In this document: positions 35,119 through 49,055 of the stretch, piece after piece
Numbering within the stretch: position 1 is the first letter of the stretch
Layout of the letters: each line of letters opens with the position of its first letter
Assembly: GCA_018894105.1 (NCBI GenBank)
Contig: CM032122.1
Span: 40,331,404-40,395,403 of the forward strand
Length of the DNA stretch: 64,000 nucleotides
Direction: 5' to 3'
From: Jacaranda mimosifolia
Taxonomy: Eukaryota > Streptophyta > Magnoliopsida > Lamiales > Bignoniaceae
Program-made: the position numbers and the translations under genes
The notes under the pieces: model-generated
What the model saw: only the letters and a program-made list of their open reading frames with translations
Told to the model about the DNA's origin: nothing
The model's database searches: none

Positions 35119-38100
35119 GTTCTGATGGTTATTGCGTAGTATCTTTCTGTTAATATATTGAGTTGTTCTGTGTATGCTCTCCCCCAAGAAGTGGGAAGTG
35201 CTATTTTGTTGAAAGCTTTGGTTTCATTGGCATTAATGCCACCAGCGGATTTTCCCCCCCTTCTTTTATAAATATTTTTCATCTTTTCATGTTAAGGTTC
35301 AGTTTTTGGAATCATGAGAAAATTAAGCACCATGGCTTTTTAGTTGAAATAAAAAATTTTACGAATCTTTTCAGTAAGATTTTTGATCTGATAACTATGC
35401 TGCATGTGCTTTTGTTTTGTTCTCTCTGGTGAAGTTTACTATTAACCAAACAAAATCCCGGGTAAATTTCGTTCAAGTATTTGATAGTTTCAAGTGGTTT
35501 AGGTAGATCATGATGGCAATTTCAGATGGATTATATATACATATTATGATGGAAGCAGATAGTTGTGCATTTCTCTCAAACTAATGATTAAAACGTCTTT
35601 CCTATTTTTTATTTTGATCTAGAAGCTTTTGATCCAATGTCATTTTTCTGATATCAAAATATGACACGATCGCATTTATTTCTACAATTTGAGGTGTTCT
35701 TTTCAGAGTTTCTTGATGTCAACTTTGAGATATTCAGTAGGATGTTACTGGCTTCTTGCCCTGTTGGTGCTGTTACCATTCCTTTTGGTCCTAATTGTTT
35801 CAACTATGATGCATGATTTATGTGGAATGTACGGTCAAATTTGAGGTGATGGGTTGTAAGGAAAGACTGCCATTTAAGCAATTAGCATTTGTATTTGCCC
35901 CCGCCTATCTTCCATCCATGAGAGTTATAAGACCATGCACGTCTAAGCTCTGATTAGGTGCCATTGTGGTAGGAGCTTTTTGCACTAGGTATTACCTCCC
36001 CCCTTCTCCACTTTTGATAGGTAGGGTTTTGATAATTAGCTATTATCCTGCTATCGGTTAAGAATATGAAGTTTGATTTACAGCCTCTGTCTATGCAATA
36101 ATCTTATGTGCTACCAAAAACCAGTTAACATGCATGTGCCATAGTAAATCCATTTCAGGTTTGCTTGTATTGGCCTAACATTTTGTTTTTATTGCTTCCA
36201 GGTTGCAGCAGCTGATTCCATAAAACTGCACAGTTAAAATGCTTGATGGTGAATTCTATGGGAAACTGCAGCTGGAATCACTAAAGGTGCCAGCCTTATC
36301 AGTAGGTATGATCTGTGGCTTATTTGACTCTTTCATTGAGCCTTTGCTATCCCACCCACCGCTCTACTCAGCAACCAAATCATAATTATAATTATTGGTC
36401 ATGTCTTATATTAAATTTCTATATCTACAATTAGCGGTTGCTCCAATAGTCAAATGATGCTCCCTTTGGGAAGGTTCTCTATAGACAAGGCATTGGGCTA
36501 TCGTACAGTAGCTTAAATGGTATTGAAACCTGTAAACAAACGCTTGATTTAGTTAGTTTCTGTCTGTGGTTTTGGCTGCTGATGCATTGACTTAGTGTAT
36601 TCTTTACATTACCATTGAGTTTTGCATATGCATACATGGTCGCCCTGTTGGAATTATTGTATGTCTACTTGGTTGCCATGTTAGATGTTAATAATCTTCA
36701 TCTCATATTTATGTGCCTATTTGCTCTCCCATGAATGAGCAAAACTATGCATAAGCGTAGGCAAGTTGTGAAGGATTTGTGTATTTTCTAGTGTGTTTTA
36801 GTGCGCGAAACATGTGACTGCTGGGAATATAGATTAGATCCATACTGGTTTTTCTCCCTGTTAAAACTGTCACTTCTTTGTTCTGATTCTTGGTAAGGTC
36901 TCATAGTTTAATTGAAACGTAATAATAAATCAAACTAAAATGGTACTTCATAGGTAATTGTATAACCAAGACCTGGAAAAGGACTATAAAAATGTCCTAC
37001 GAACTAAAAGTCAACAGGTTCCGGCTGGAAAAGTTATATGGAAACATGTGTTGCAACAACTTGCTAGTTGTGATTTTTTAAGTTCCTATCTTCTGCAATA
37101 GGATTAGAAGGATTATGAGTTGGTTTGGGATCCAGATTAATGATACCATTTAGCCAATAATACAGAAATAAGTAGAATATGGTGCTTGTATGGCAGCCAA
37201 AAGGCGGATTAAGGTTGTTAACCCATGTCAATTGAAGATTAATCACATGGCAACTTGTAAGCCTGTCTTGACTTTTAATTGACTTTGAGTTTCACATATG
37301 ACAGCATAGGTAATTAGGTGAATGACGATCTCATCTTTCATTAAACATGGAAGTTTATATTTTTTCATCGGTACATATTGGTAGTGGATTTTGTTTTGAA
37401 AAAATGCTTCTAAGGAAATGTGCTTCGTAGGAATCTATATTCAAGGTCCATGTCGCTCTAGGATTATCATCAATCTAGGATAAAATTAGATAGCATAATA
37501 GATGTTACTTAAATAATTCTCAAGAGGTTTAATAACTTTAAACCTCGGAAAATCAATAAATCATAGTAATGGTTCCAGATTCAGAAGTAAATGTTAAGGC
37601 CCGATGTACCTCCAGCCCATTTCTTGTGAGAAAATCCGAGCCCATATCTGAAACTTCCCATTCCTATTTCGTCTTTGTGAGTTGAAATTTAAGGCAAGAA
37701 GTGGGGTTGACAAAATCTTCAATGTTTAACTTAGACCAAGACAAACTTGATTTATAAGTCATTCTATATATTTCAGTACTTTTCTTTCCAATTGTGTGTA
37801 CTGTGTGTAAACCTATGAAACCGTGTTTAGGGAGGAAAAAAAAAAAAAAGTGATGACGTGGGTCAAAAAGTCAATTTGGCGAACTATTTGATGTGTAATA
37901 TTCGATCGTACATGTACACCCCCTCCTTATGTCCAATATTAAAATAAGATTTTTTCCAAAATTTTGACTAATAATCGTATTAAATAATTAGTTCTCGTTG
38001 GAGGGAACATTATTTCTTGATAAGATTTATAGCGTCGGTTGATTTTTGTAGTCTGTAGAATAGCAGCGTCGCCATCAGTAAAATGCCAAGGAAACTGTTG

Positions 38101-39785
38101 AACAAAACCGTCCCTACTTTCTTGTAAAGAAAATTGGAAAATTAGCTTATGAGTGATGCTGATAGTTACTTGGATCCATATCTTAGATAAAAAGATTAAT
38201 GGGCCCAGCTCCTTTCCATTCAAAAGTCTACCCAATACTTTTTCCCCACACTTTTCCGCGTAATTTCTATAAATAAATAGACTGCAAAAGAGAATTCTCG
38301 GCGTAGGAGAAGGGTAGTTTTATTTTATTTTATTTTTTATTTTTTATTTTTGAAAATGATTGTTGTTGGTTACCTGGATATCCCTTTGGGACCAGAATCT
38401 GCTATTAGACGAGGAACACAGTTGAATATTTACTAGGGTGTGGTTGGGGTTTGAATTGTAGTGGGGTTGGTGTTTGGTCCGGTAATGGCATGGAATTCCC
38501 TTGAAAAGCAATGAATGGTTCAACTGTATATACACTCTTTTTTTGACAGAACTTCTGCCTTTTTAATGGGAATATACACTAAATCAATTCAATTCAAAGT
38601 TAAGAGAAAATTGGTCTATGACTGCTGGTCAAGAAGAGTAATCTTTTTCCACAAGGAGTAGGGAAAAGGAGCAGTATTCCAAAGCTTTTTTGCACTTTTG
38701 ATCTGGTCAAAAGTAAGAAACATAAGTTACTTTGGTTTTTCTTAATAAACAGAAGGTAGAGGAGGCGATGGTAGTCACAATATGTCATTCAGTTAATAAT
38801 TGTTTGATTTTTCTTAATAAGAAAGAATTAAGTTAGTGATCATTGTGAGAAATGATTATTTCATGTCGTCTACTCATATATTTTTCTAAGTATAGAAATT
38901 ACTAAATACATACACATACAAACAAACAATTTTAGTATCGTGAAATACATGGCGGGCTATCAGATGGGTAAATAATAATATTTATCATATACCTTTGTAA
39001 TTTAATTCATGTAATAATCCATTTAAATTATATTTGACTTTGTTAAAATATGACGCGAAAAGTTCATTATCATCATAGAATGCTCGACTTGAACTACATA
39101 TACTAATAAAAAATAACTAAAATTCGATTAATATATCAATAAGACAATTGATGTTTTAAGATTGAAACGTTCAAAAGTTGCAAGTGTTGGAGTAAACTCA
39201 AGTAGTTGCAGTGTAAAGTGGGGGAGAGAAAATCAGAAATATACAAAGGTCAACGACATTCAAAGGATTTAGTTGGAGAAAAGAATTGCAGTGCTGACTT
39301 GAGTTTACCATGGCGTAACGCCAAAAGTGGTAGCACACTCCGTCGGTGCTATTATAGTATGGAAGATATCCAGAGTGGTGATGGAACAGAGACAAATAGA
39401 TCGATAGCGCGTTTTCGTGGCACCTAAAAAAATAAAACAAGCATTGGTGCTATCAATGGAGGGTGGGAGGGGGTAGTAGTTGTCGATTGGAGTGGACTAT
39501 TTAATGGTCCCTCGTGCCCTCCAGCTGCACACCTGTCGGTTACCCTAACACCCCACCCCACGTCTCGAAGTCAAACTCCCCCAGTCCCCCTCATATTTCC
39601 ATGCAATTCCCCTGTTAACCCTAAAATGTTTGGTTTGTCTTTGTTGGTAATTGCAATTGAAGTTCTAGAACTATAATTTAAAAATAGAAAACCTTATGAT
39701 GGGATTTTAATATTGATGTGGTAATATAACAAAAAAGTTATTTAAAAAATAGATATTTTTATGACGTTCTTTAAAATATACATTC

Positions 39786-39910
39786 TTTATATCCGTGGCT
39801 CGTAATCCAATGACTTCGGTCTCCTCTACTATGTAGGAGGTTTTGTGTTCGATCAAAAATAGGCGTGTTATGCACTTTCTGTGCATTGTGTGTAGTTTAT
39901 CATTTGATTT
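39786..39910 (+). mobile_element. tRNA-derived SINE-like sequence, decayed
   Basis: CCGTGGCTCGTAATCCAATG resembles a tRNA-like box A region, and AGGAGGTTTTGTGTTCGATC resembles a box B region 50 bases later. It is followed by TTATGCACTTTCTGTGCATT and ATCATTTGATTTGATAA, words also found (reverse) at 30403-30680. No clear duplication at the ends. Confidence 0.4.
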
Positions 39911-42510
39911 GATAATAGAGTAATGTTTATTTGTTGAAAGGATAAAAATTCATCATTTGTAATGTTTTCTCTCTCTCTTAAAAAAAAAATTTCTACACTT
40001 TTATAAATTAGATAAATTATATTTGATCCAAATCGTAATGCTCTCTCTAAAAATAAAAAACAATAAAAATCTACACTTTTTATAAATTAGATAAATTGTA
40101 TTGACCCAAGTCGACTCATGATTCGTATGTCTGCATCTGTCAAATTTGTGAATTTGAGTGGTCCAAATTAGGCCAAATTAAATGTGAAATACCCCTAATG
40201 TCACCGTCTTTAGATATTTATGTTGCAAGTCTGCAATTATATTTTCATTTTTTTTTTCAGTTTTTTATCTCCTAATAGCTTTTTAATGTGAGGCACTGCA
40301 ATATGATTTATCGCCGAAAATAATAAATTCAGTCCATCCAATAATTTCACTTATGTAAGGGGAGTGAGCATTGAGTGGTGGAGAGTAGGGTTAGTAATTT
40401 CACTTCAACATTTGTTACCTTTTATGGTTTTGTTCCTGATTTTAATTGGGAAAGCGTAAAGCGGGAAAAATGGGGGATGGTGGCTGATAGAGAGTCTAAG
40501 GTATGTAACCCTGAGACAAGACGGCGCCGGCTCCAACTATTTGGCCTTTTTGTGGGAGTCGGAAAGGTGATGTGAATGCACACATTTTGATGAAATCTTG
40601 ACATCTCCAAGGATATATCATATATTCAACTCAAAATTATTTTGTTTCATACTATTTGAAAAGGCCAAAAAGAAAGAAAAAAGTGCCATTTTATTAATGA
40701 GAAAGATATGCAAAGAGATGTACTACCATACATATGTATGTATATTTGATTCATGACACCAAATTCTTGATTTCATTTTTATTTTTACTTTTTTGGCAAT
40801 GTAAGTAGTGCTTTGAAATACAATTTAGGGATACATATGGATTTTTTTTTGGATTTGGTTATAATATGCATATTTTTAAATTCTTTTAGTGGAGGTTATT
40901 ATAATATATAATTTCATATAACATCAAAGAATCAAGTGATACAAGACTTATAACTTCTTTTTCCTATTAAAGTGCTTTTTTAGGATTAAAACTTTTATTA
41001 ATGTATAATGATTGGATAATAGTATATCAATGTGATTGGACCTTTCTATTTGCTGATAGATTTGACCGTACTACTGCACTTGTAAATGTACGAAAGATAG
41101 CCATATTCTTTTTTCTCCTACCTTCGATTGAGGGATTATAATGATATTAAGGAGTCAAGAAGTATGATATTTGTTTTTCTTACTAATCTATTGAGTTTTT
41201 CTCTATTATTTATATTGGTAGAATGATACGTTAATACAATTCTATATTAGACTATTATCTTACAAACATGTAATATTAAATAAGAAGAAAAATACTGTTA
41301 ATTAATTTATTAAGTAATAAATTACATAAAGTACACTAAATTCAAAGCTTTTTTAACATGATTAAAATCGAGTTGAGTTAATTCAAAAAATAATGAAAGT
41401 AAAATTTCAAAAAAAAAAAAAAAAAAAAGGACGTTGAGGCAGCCCTAAGTTCAACGTGAAAATATGCAAGATTTAGTTGTCTTTAGTCTGTCCAAAAATT
41501 AATTAATTAGGGAAAAAACATGGTTCAATGTGGTGACAACACGTGGAACCAGAATAGGCCTGTACGGCACATCGTACCCCCTCTCTTGAGATCTGAAATC
41601 AATGGGACAGATGGATGTGACCATGTGTTCATATCTACTCTTTTTATTTTTAATTTGTTGTAAAAATATCAAATAATTTAAATAATAATATTACGAGATA
41701 TTTAATTCAAATTATTTAATGTTTTCACATTGAATCGCATAACAAAGATATATGTAGTACTATTGTGATAATTGAGGTCTATGCACTACCATGCAACATC
41801 AAGTAATAATTGTAAATTTTTATGTTCTATTTAGTTAAGGTATTTATAGCTTTTATTATACCAATGTAAGTGCAGTAGGAGTACTTCTAAGTACGAGTAT
41901 GTGGACTACCATTCTCCATACACATTTTATTGCAATAAAATATTAAAAACATATATATTTTTTTCATAACTGATTTAATTAATGTCAGCGTTTCTCTTGT
42001 ATCCACACAATTTATATCTTCTAACTTAGTTGGTGTTTCATATTTTATTTCACATTATAAATAGACGTCAAATATATTAAATATTTTCTTATAAACATAC
42101 TTAATCATAAATTAGATACACTTAGCGTGTACCTGTAAAACGAATTATCTCGTATCAATTGAGCATAAAGTGCCGATATGTGATAGTATAAATTCATTGT
42201 CAAATCCTAGGCCTCAACTCTAGAGAGGGAGTGGAAATTACTAAATTGGAATATGATGGGTAGAAGAAATTTTGAGTAGAATAGAATTTTTGTTTTTAAT
42301 TAATTCTTTATTGTTCTCTTTCATTGTTGTATATGATGTATTTTTTTTATCTTTATTTTTGCTAATTCAATAAAACGTTCTAGATTTCATTTTGGGAATA
42401 TTAATATTAATAATACACAAAAAAAATATGTGTGGATGTTTATTCCTTTAATGAAAAAATTCAGAGAAGGGGTAACTTTCTTTGACCTATATAATTTTTT
42501 AAAACTTATA

Positions 42511-42571
42511 CACACACACACACACACTAATATACATGTATATATGTACCAACCCCCCCCCCCCCCCCCCC
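42511..42571. repeat. CA microsatellite and C19 homopolymer
   Basis: A CA run (about 42511-42527) is followed, after a short TATA-like spacer, by 19 consecutive C bases (42553-42571). The opposite strand is a G19 run. The exact length may be an assembly or sequencing estimate. Confidence 0.9.
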
Positions 42572-44292
42572 AACCCACAAAAATAAATAAACAAATAAAG
42601 TCCTTCTTTGTGAATTTTTTGGTGGTTGGTGAGTTTGTGTACGCGTTTACAAGTTTCAACAAAATTTGTTCCATTCCATGTGTAAAGCTAAGGAGCTAAT
42701 AGGCGACTATACGTAGCATTTGGGACCATACCTCAATTTTCAGTCATATAATAAATAGGTAAATAGTAATTTATATCACATATTTGATCTATAATGTATT
42801 AATCATAAAATAAGTGTAACAGATCTTGTTATATAATTAATTAAATCCGGAGAAATTAATTTAGGCAAAAAATCTCTTTTATTTTATTTCTAAGTTTGTA
42901 TTATTGATTGCGGAACTCACCTAGAAGTGCCAAAAAATTATGATTATTAAAAGGAGTTTAGGTCTTCAAAAATATTATGTAGTTTGCTTGGGGGAAAGAG
43001 ATATGTTATTAGGTATAATAAGCTGGCAACCACAAAAAGTTTGTAATAATTAACAAATTTTATTTGATGAAATCTTATTTAATTAGTATGTGACATGTCT
43101 GCATACAATTGCCACCACACACAAACTTTGAATGTCTTAATTTAATGATTAATGTAATAGAGACAATATCTTCACTATACTTATTTTTGCGTTTTTAAGG
43201 TATTAAAATTACAATATTTTGAGTAATTATTTTTCACAAATATGACATCTTAATCAAAAAATATTATGTGACACCTTGTACTTGCTTAGGCTGCCCCACT
43301 TTCTTTATGGGATTATCTATCTGGTTTGGTCAACTTGTGGGTCACTCTAATAAATAAATGCATACATATACATATATACATACACTTTTCATGTATGATT
43401 ATTCAATTAGGGCAAGAATTATAATATAAGTGTTCCAACTTGCATACATATCTATTAGACCTAACAAACACAAGCAAGTACATAACCAAACCAAGTCAAT
43501 TATAATTTGGTGTCCAAAGTCACTAAAATAAATCTTGATTAGGGCTAATCAAGAGAGCCTTGGAAGATAAGTTATGGTGTGGAATTAATCGAAGATTCTA
43601 AATAAAATTAATTTCATATGTGATGGTGATCGCTCCATAGGTCAATTATGTTAATCAATTTTAGTAATTTATATAAACTAATTTTTTTAATCAAAAAATT
43701 ATAAATAATTATTAAGGGGTGGAAATAAATACAGGAAGCATTTATAGAGATAGAATATAATAATCGACAGCGTGTCTGTAATTTACAGTTAATTCATTAT
43801 CAAAAGACAATACATAAAATATACGTAAAATGAAAATGAAGATATATACTCAATTCTTTGCCACCAAAAAAATTGGAAAAATTGTAGTAGACAAAAGGGT
43901 GGGAAAAAACATTTAAGTAAAAATAAAAATAAAAATAAAAATAAAAAACAAGAATATAGTGAAAAATGTTTTAAGTACGTCGTCCTTCGAAAAGTCTATT
44001 CCACGTGCTTCCCCAACACCACCCCCCCTCGCGCACCCCGCCCCTCCGGCTCTCCTCCTACATATATATGCGTGTATATATACAGACATACACAAGCAAT
44101 CGATGTAAGAACGAAGCTACATTACAATTTTAAAGCCTGGAAATCAGAAACAAAGAAAATACGAAGAAAAGAGAAAACTTTTGCTCTTTGTAGAGTTCTT
44201 ACATAGCCCATTATTTCGGAGTCTTAATCTTTACCTTGCAAAGCTCTCTGTAGTCCAAGATTTCTCATTTTCCAACAATCTTGTGCATTGAG

Positions 44293-44834
44293 GTAAAAGA
44301 TTTCACCTTTTTCTCTTTGCCTTTTCTCGTTTCTTAATCCCTCCTTGTTTCTTCTTAGAACATGATTACGTTTGAGTTCTCTTCTTTCCATGTTTGTTTG
44401 TATATTTGCAGTTCTAAATCAACGGATTGAAATGAAATCATTCTTATGTTTTTCTTTTTGGGTGTGGAGTCTTGGTTTTTTGGCATTCTCCTTTTGTGCC
44501 TGTTATTTCTTTCAACTGGCTTTGTAAATCTTTTCTATGGTTTGGTGGGTGTTTGGAAAATAGTGGGTTTTTCTTCTTAACTTAAATCTTGGTTTTTTAT
44601 ATGCTAATTTGCAGAATATGATTTTCTCATTTGTATTTTACTGTTTGTTCAACTAAGACTTGTTTGCTTTATTTAGCCATAAGTAAGATAAATCTATTTT
44701 TCATGATTTTGTTTGTGTGCTTATTGGGGATTGAAGTTCGGTATAGTGATGCATCTGTGATATGGTTTCATTTGAATTTGAAGTCCATATGTAGTATTAG
44801 TTCTAAATGGAGTTATTGGTTTACTGGAGTTCAG
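44293..44834 (+). other. Leader intron of the IQM gene
   Basis: GCATTGAG|GTAAAAG at the left and GGAGTTCAG|GTCTCAC at the right border T-rich DNA of 542 bp, 38 bases ahead of the ATG at 44872. Inferred from splice signals. Confidence 0.6.
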
Positions 44835-44871
44835 GTCTCACAGACTGTTTCTCTACCCATTTCAAAATTGC

Positions 44872-47337
44872 ATGGGGGTATCTTGTTCATGCCCGTTTGC
44901 CGCTTATTGTGATCTGGAGAATGCTTTTGAATCAGTTGTTGTAAAATCGAGCGGCTTAGGCGATGATGAGCAGAATTCGCCAGTTCAATCTATTAGCTTC
45001 AAGGGCAAAGATTCTGAACCCACAATATTGCAGGCATTAGGTTCTGGTAAACCTTTGGTGGAAGGATATGTTAGGTTCAGAGCAAGAAAAAATCTAACCT
45101 TTAGATATACTGAAGTTCAAGGTGAAGATAAATGTATGCGCCAAGAAACATGCAGCCCGTTGTCTAGATCAGGTGACTCGATGGTGATAAGCCCACATTC
45201 CCCCATTTTGGATCCGAGCAGCCCCAAACATGAGGCGGCTATAAAGTTGCAGAAGGTTTATAAAAGCTTCCGGACTAGAAGAAAGCTAGCAGATTGTGCG
45301 GTTCTCATTGAGCAGAGTTGGTGGAAGTTATTAGATTTTGCGGAGCTCAAGCATAGTTCTATTTCCTTTTTTGACATTGAGAAGCATGAGACTGCCATGT
45401 CACGCTGGTCGAGAGCAAGAACAAGGGCTGCCAAGGTAAACTTTGATTAATCCTTTAGTCACTAATACAAATATTGGTTTTCACAAGGAACCTTGTTATT
45501 AAATGTGATTTACATTGTCCGTTGCAGGTAGGAAAAGGCTTATCAAAGAATGGCAAAGCTCAGAAACTTGCTTTACAACATTGGCTTGAAGCTGTAAGTC
45601 TATCTTTTTTACTTTCGTTAAGTGTCTCTTAGAAATTGGGAGTGAGTACTGATTTAATCAAATTGGTGCGGGGCAGATTGATCCGCGACATCGTTATGGG
45701 CACAATTTACATTTCTATTACATGAAATGGTTGGATTCTCAAAGCAAAGAACCCTTCTTCTACTGGTAATCATCTTTAATATCTTCAAAATGTTTATTTT
45801 AGTTGAAGAACTATTCCATCAGAGATGACTTCTTTATTGCATGATGGTAACAGAATGGTTACAATTGTGCAGGCTAGACATTGGGGAAGGAAAGGAAGTT
45901 AATCTTATAGAGAAGTGCCCTCGTTCAAAGCTTCAACAACAGTGCATCAAATATCTTGGTCCGGTGTGTCCTTATATCCATCATCTTTCTAAAGCTGTAT
46001 TTTAAGGGAACAGTTTGGGAGAATTTGGATGCTTACAGGTCCTACAATTTTTGTTTGCAGATGGAGAGAAAGGCTTATGAAGTTGCAGTGGAGGATGGGA
46101 AGCTCTTTTACAAGGAAACAGGGGAGCTTGTAGACACCATTAATGAACCAAAGGGTTGTAAATGGATTTTTGTCCTCAGTACCTCAAAGACCTTATATGT
46201 AGGGAAGAAAAAAAAAGGCTCATTTCAGCACTCAAGTTTCTTGGCTGGAGGAGCCACAATGGCTGCCGGGAGGATTGTAGCTGAAAAAGGTGTCTTAAAG
46301 GTATCTTTACACCGTGTAACCCTTACAAAATGCATTCTTCGTGTGTTGTTATTTTCCTCTTAATGTTCCAACATGAGCATAATTCATGACCAATGCTCTT
46401 TTTGGATTTCAACAGGCAGTCTGGCCTCACAGTGGCCATTATCGGCCAACACCAGAAAATTTTCAGGACTTCGTATCATTTCTTAGGGAGAATAATGTGG
46501 ATCTCACTGATGTTAAGGTACAGAGAAGCAAACTTAGTTTCCTGTTTCTTTTAAGTTTCCTTTATGAGGTCTCAAAACTTGTTTGCTCAATAATCTGAAT
46601 CTCATTGTGTCCAGCTTGATCCCACTGATGATGAAGAAGAATCTGTTGGAAAGCATGTGAGAAGCAACTCTTCTGGAGATGACTTGCCTTTCAAAGATCA
46701 TCTGGAGACAGATGAAAATGATATCGGAGACTCCATTTCCAAGATGGCTGGTCCAGGAGATGAGACTGCTGCCATAATCGAGGAGCCCAAGTTGACCGCT
46801 TCACATGGCTTCAGTAGACTGACTACTCTTCAGATACCAAGTAACGATGACTTATTGGAGAAGTTAAAGAGTGAAAACGAAATAGCTGAATCAACTGCTG
46901 GAAGTTTCCTCCTAGAATCACCTATTGATGGATGTTTGATAGCAGAAGAGTCGATGGATAGAAGCATTCAAGAGAATAACATGTCTGAAGAACAAGATGA
47001 AACTAAAGAGGAGACTATAACGGAAGAATCCATTCTCCAGAGAATCAATTCACACAAAGGAATGAAGTCCTATCAATTGGGAAAGCAATTGTCTTGCACG
47101 TGGAGCACCGGAGCAGGACCTAGAATCAGCTGCTTGAGAGATTATCCTTCAGGGCTCCAATCTCATGCATTAGAGCAAGTAAATCTATCTCCAAGAAGTA
47201 AACGTCGCCTAAGATTTGACATCTCTTCTTGGGCATCAACACCAACCGGTAGTAATCTTTCTCGTACTACCAGTTGTAGCCTTGGAGGCAGTTCTCACCT
47301 GTACAGGGACTTACTAACTCCAGGTTTTGAACCCTAG
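44872..47337 (+). CDS. IQM-family calmodulin-binding protein (IQM1/IQM2-like)
   Basis: Plant IQ-motif protein; Arabidopsis IQM1 binds calmodulin and affects stomatal movement and catalase activity. Exons 44872-45435, 45528-45593, 45677-45765, 45873-45963, 46061-46300, 46416-46517 and 46615-47337 join in phase to 624 aa. The IQ motif ([20 protein letters not shown]) lies at about residues 124-143. The conserved core then covers [96 protein letters not shown] and [16 protein letters not shown]. The tail is acidic and Ser-rich and ends in a basic block ([14 protein letters not shown]). The N terminus [10 protein letters not shown] resembles IQM2. Paralogue not decided. Confidence 0.92.
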
Positions 47338-48038
47338 TGAAACAGATTCGATTCTTTAATTGATTCATTCTTTTTTGTGAATAGAAAGAATGATAGCATA
47401 GGAATTCATAGATATTCTTTCCAATAGGAATTGCTAGACTGTTGTATACAATTCTTGTTCTTCTCATCCTGTACAAACTGGGTTGAACTTTGTAAAACTG
47501 GTGGTCTGTGATACCCTTTGCAGTTCAATAGGAAAGATTCATTTTTTCGTCTCAGCGGCTTCCCTTCCACATTGTAATTGGTTGACGACTATTTTTCCCT
47601 TCATTTAGGTCTCAGTGGAGATTTTGATGTCTTGATAGTTACATCGGTAACCTGATGAGTAAAGTCTGCATCATTTTTCTGCGTTTATGATATTGAATAT
47701 GACTTGTTCAATTCTCTTGAATCAACCTCCAAGACTCAGAAGTCAGCTTCTTAATCAAGAAGCTATTAGACAGTGGTTTGTTGCTTGGTCTTCACAAGCC
47801 AGAGCACTTGGTAGGTATATGTATCAGCAATTCGGACAAGCCCTGTATGACATTAACAGGTCAACAACTATAGCTTCAGGCTATGCATGATTCATCTAAG
47901 TATGCTACTTGTTTCACAGTCAAGTTTTGTGTTTGACAAATGTTGTTTGCATGAGTCGTCGTTGGAATTTGATTCGATTACTTGGAGACCATCTTTAACT
48001 AGAATGCTTAATCTTAAAGGAATCTGATCTTATATACT

Positions 48039-48152
48039 TTTTTTTTTTTTTTATTTATACACACGCACACATCAAGAGTCCGTTAGGACTCGAACTCCTG
48101 ACCTTCCACATTATGTGGGAGACTTATGCTACTGGGCCACAGGCCACTCGGC
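48039..48152 (-). mobile_element. tRNA-derived SINE with 16-bp target-site duplication
   Basis: TCTGATCTTATATACT occurs perfectly on both sides (48023-48038 and 48153-48168). On the minus strand the head GTGGCCTGTGGCCCAGTAGC fits tRNA box A, and GGTCAGGAGTTCGAGTCC fits box B. A poly-A tail follows (poly-T on the plus strand from 48039). It is the same family as the copy at 56223-56315. Confidence 0.9.
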
Positions 48153-49055
48153 TCTGATCTTATATACTATTGTATCGTAGAATTAAGATTCCTTTTATAC
48201 GAAGCTTCCTTACGAGTAATAATCAAGTAACTTATTCTTACAAGTAGGAATACTTTCTGATTGTGATACATTTGGCGACCATTGTCAGAATAAAAGACTT
48301 GGTCCATGTTTCAGAAACTTAAATTGCTTTCAATGTGTGCCCAACACGTACAAGTTTCATAAACCTAAGTTTAAGTAGTGATGTTATGGAAGTCCAAGCA
48401 CAAGAATGCAGAAAGTACAGACATGAAGACAGATGAAATCTAATGTAAGGTATTCCAATTCAGTTTTGTACCCTATTTTAAGAAAATTATTTTACTGTAC
48501 CAGGTTGTACTGTCATGCAGATCCAAAACCAAGGATAGGTAGAAGTACAAAGACAAGTTGAAAAAAAACAGAATATAATCCATCAAGATCTGCAAAAAAC
48601 AACCAAATACAATACATCATTTGTTTCAGTTCATGAATTTCCAATCATGGAGATTAAAGGGTTATTCCCAAACAAAACCTGCAGCTCAGTAGTTCTTGTA
48701 ACATATTAAAAGGGTTGTCCTATTTTAAAAGGATAAAAGTCTGACTTTTGTGATTGCATTCAATCTTTTCAGGATGCTTTATGCAATGGCTAAACCATTG
48801 ATCCCAACTTGGATCATGTATATTCATAGTGTTCGATTAAATTTATTTAAAAGATTTTGTAAATTTTTATATTTTATAAATATTTTTAGAGTTTAAAAGT
48901 TGTTAAATCGTACTTTAAAATTCAGTTGTTAAAAGGTTTGGATAAAATAAGATTTTTAGAGTTTGCATAATGTTATTAATAACAATTCTGTAATTAATAT
49001 GATTAAAATTTAAGGAGTTTTTTAAAAAACTTAAAAATAAATCATGAACTCCTTA

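Larger units (their letters stand above)
35160..44100. other. Gene-free AT-rich region between TAF7 and the IQM gene
   Basis: Nearly 9 kb without a recognisable gene. 35-37.5 kb has moderate base composition and may hold decayed exonic or regulatory sequence. A SINE-like sequence lies at 39786-39910. Microsatellites include AT/TTTTA tracts near 38320-38350, CA plus poly-C at 42511-42571 and an AAAAT tract at 43917-43947. The GC-rich patch 43980-44060 with nearby TATATA is likely the promoter of the IQM gene. Confidence 0.5.

Noticed and set aside
37939..38235. 98-codon minus-strand frame
   Set aside because: No domain, no homologous text and no splice context; AT-rich intergenic DNA yields such frames by chance.
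47687..47890. 67-codon frame downstream of the IQM gene
   Set aside because: Lies in the likely 3' flank of the IQM gene; no recognisable motif.
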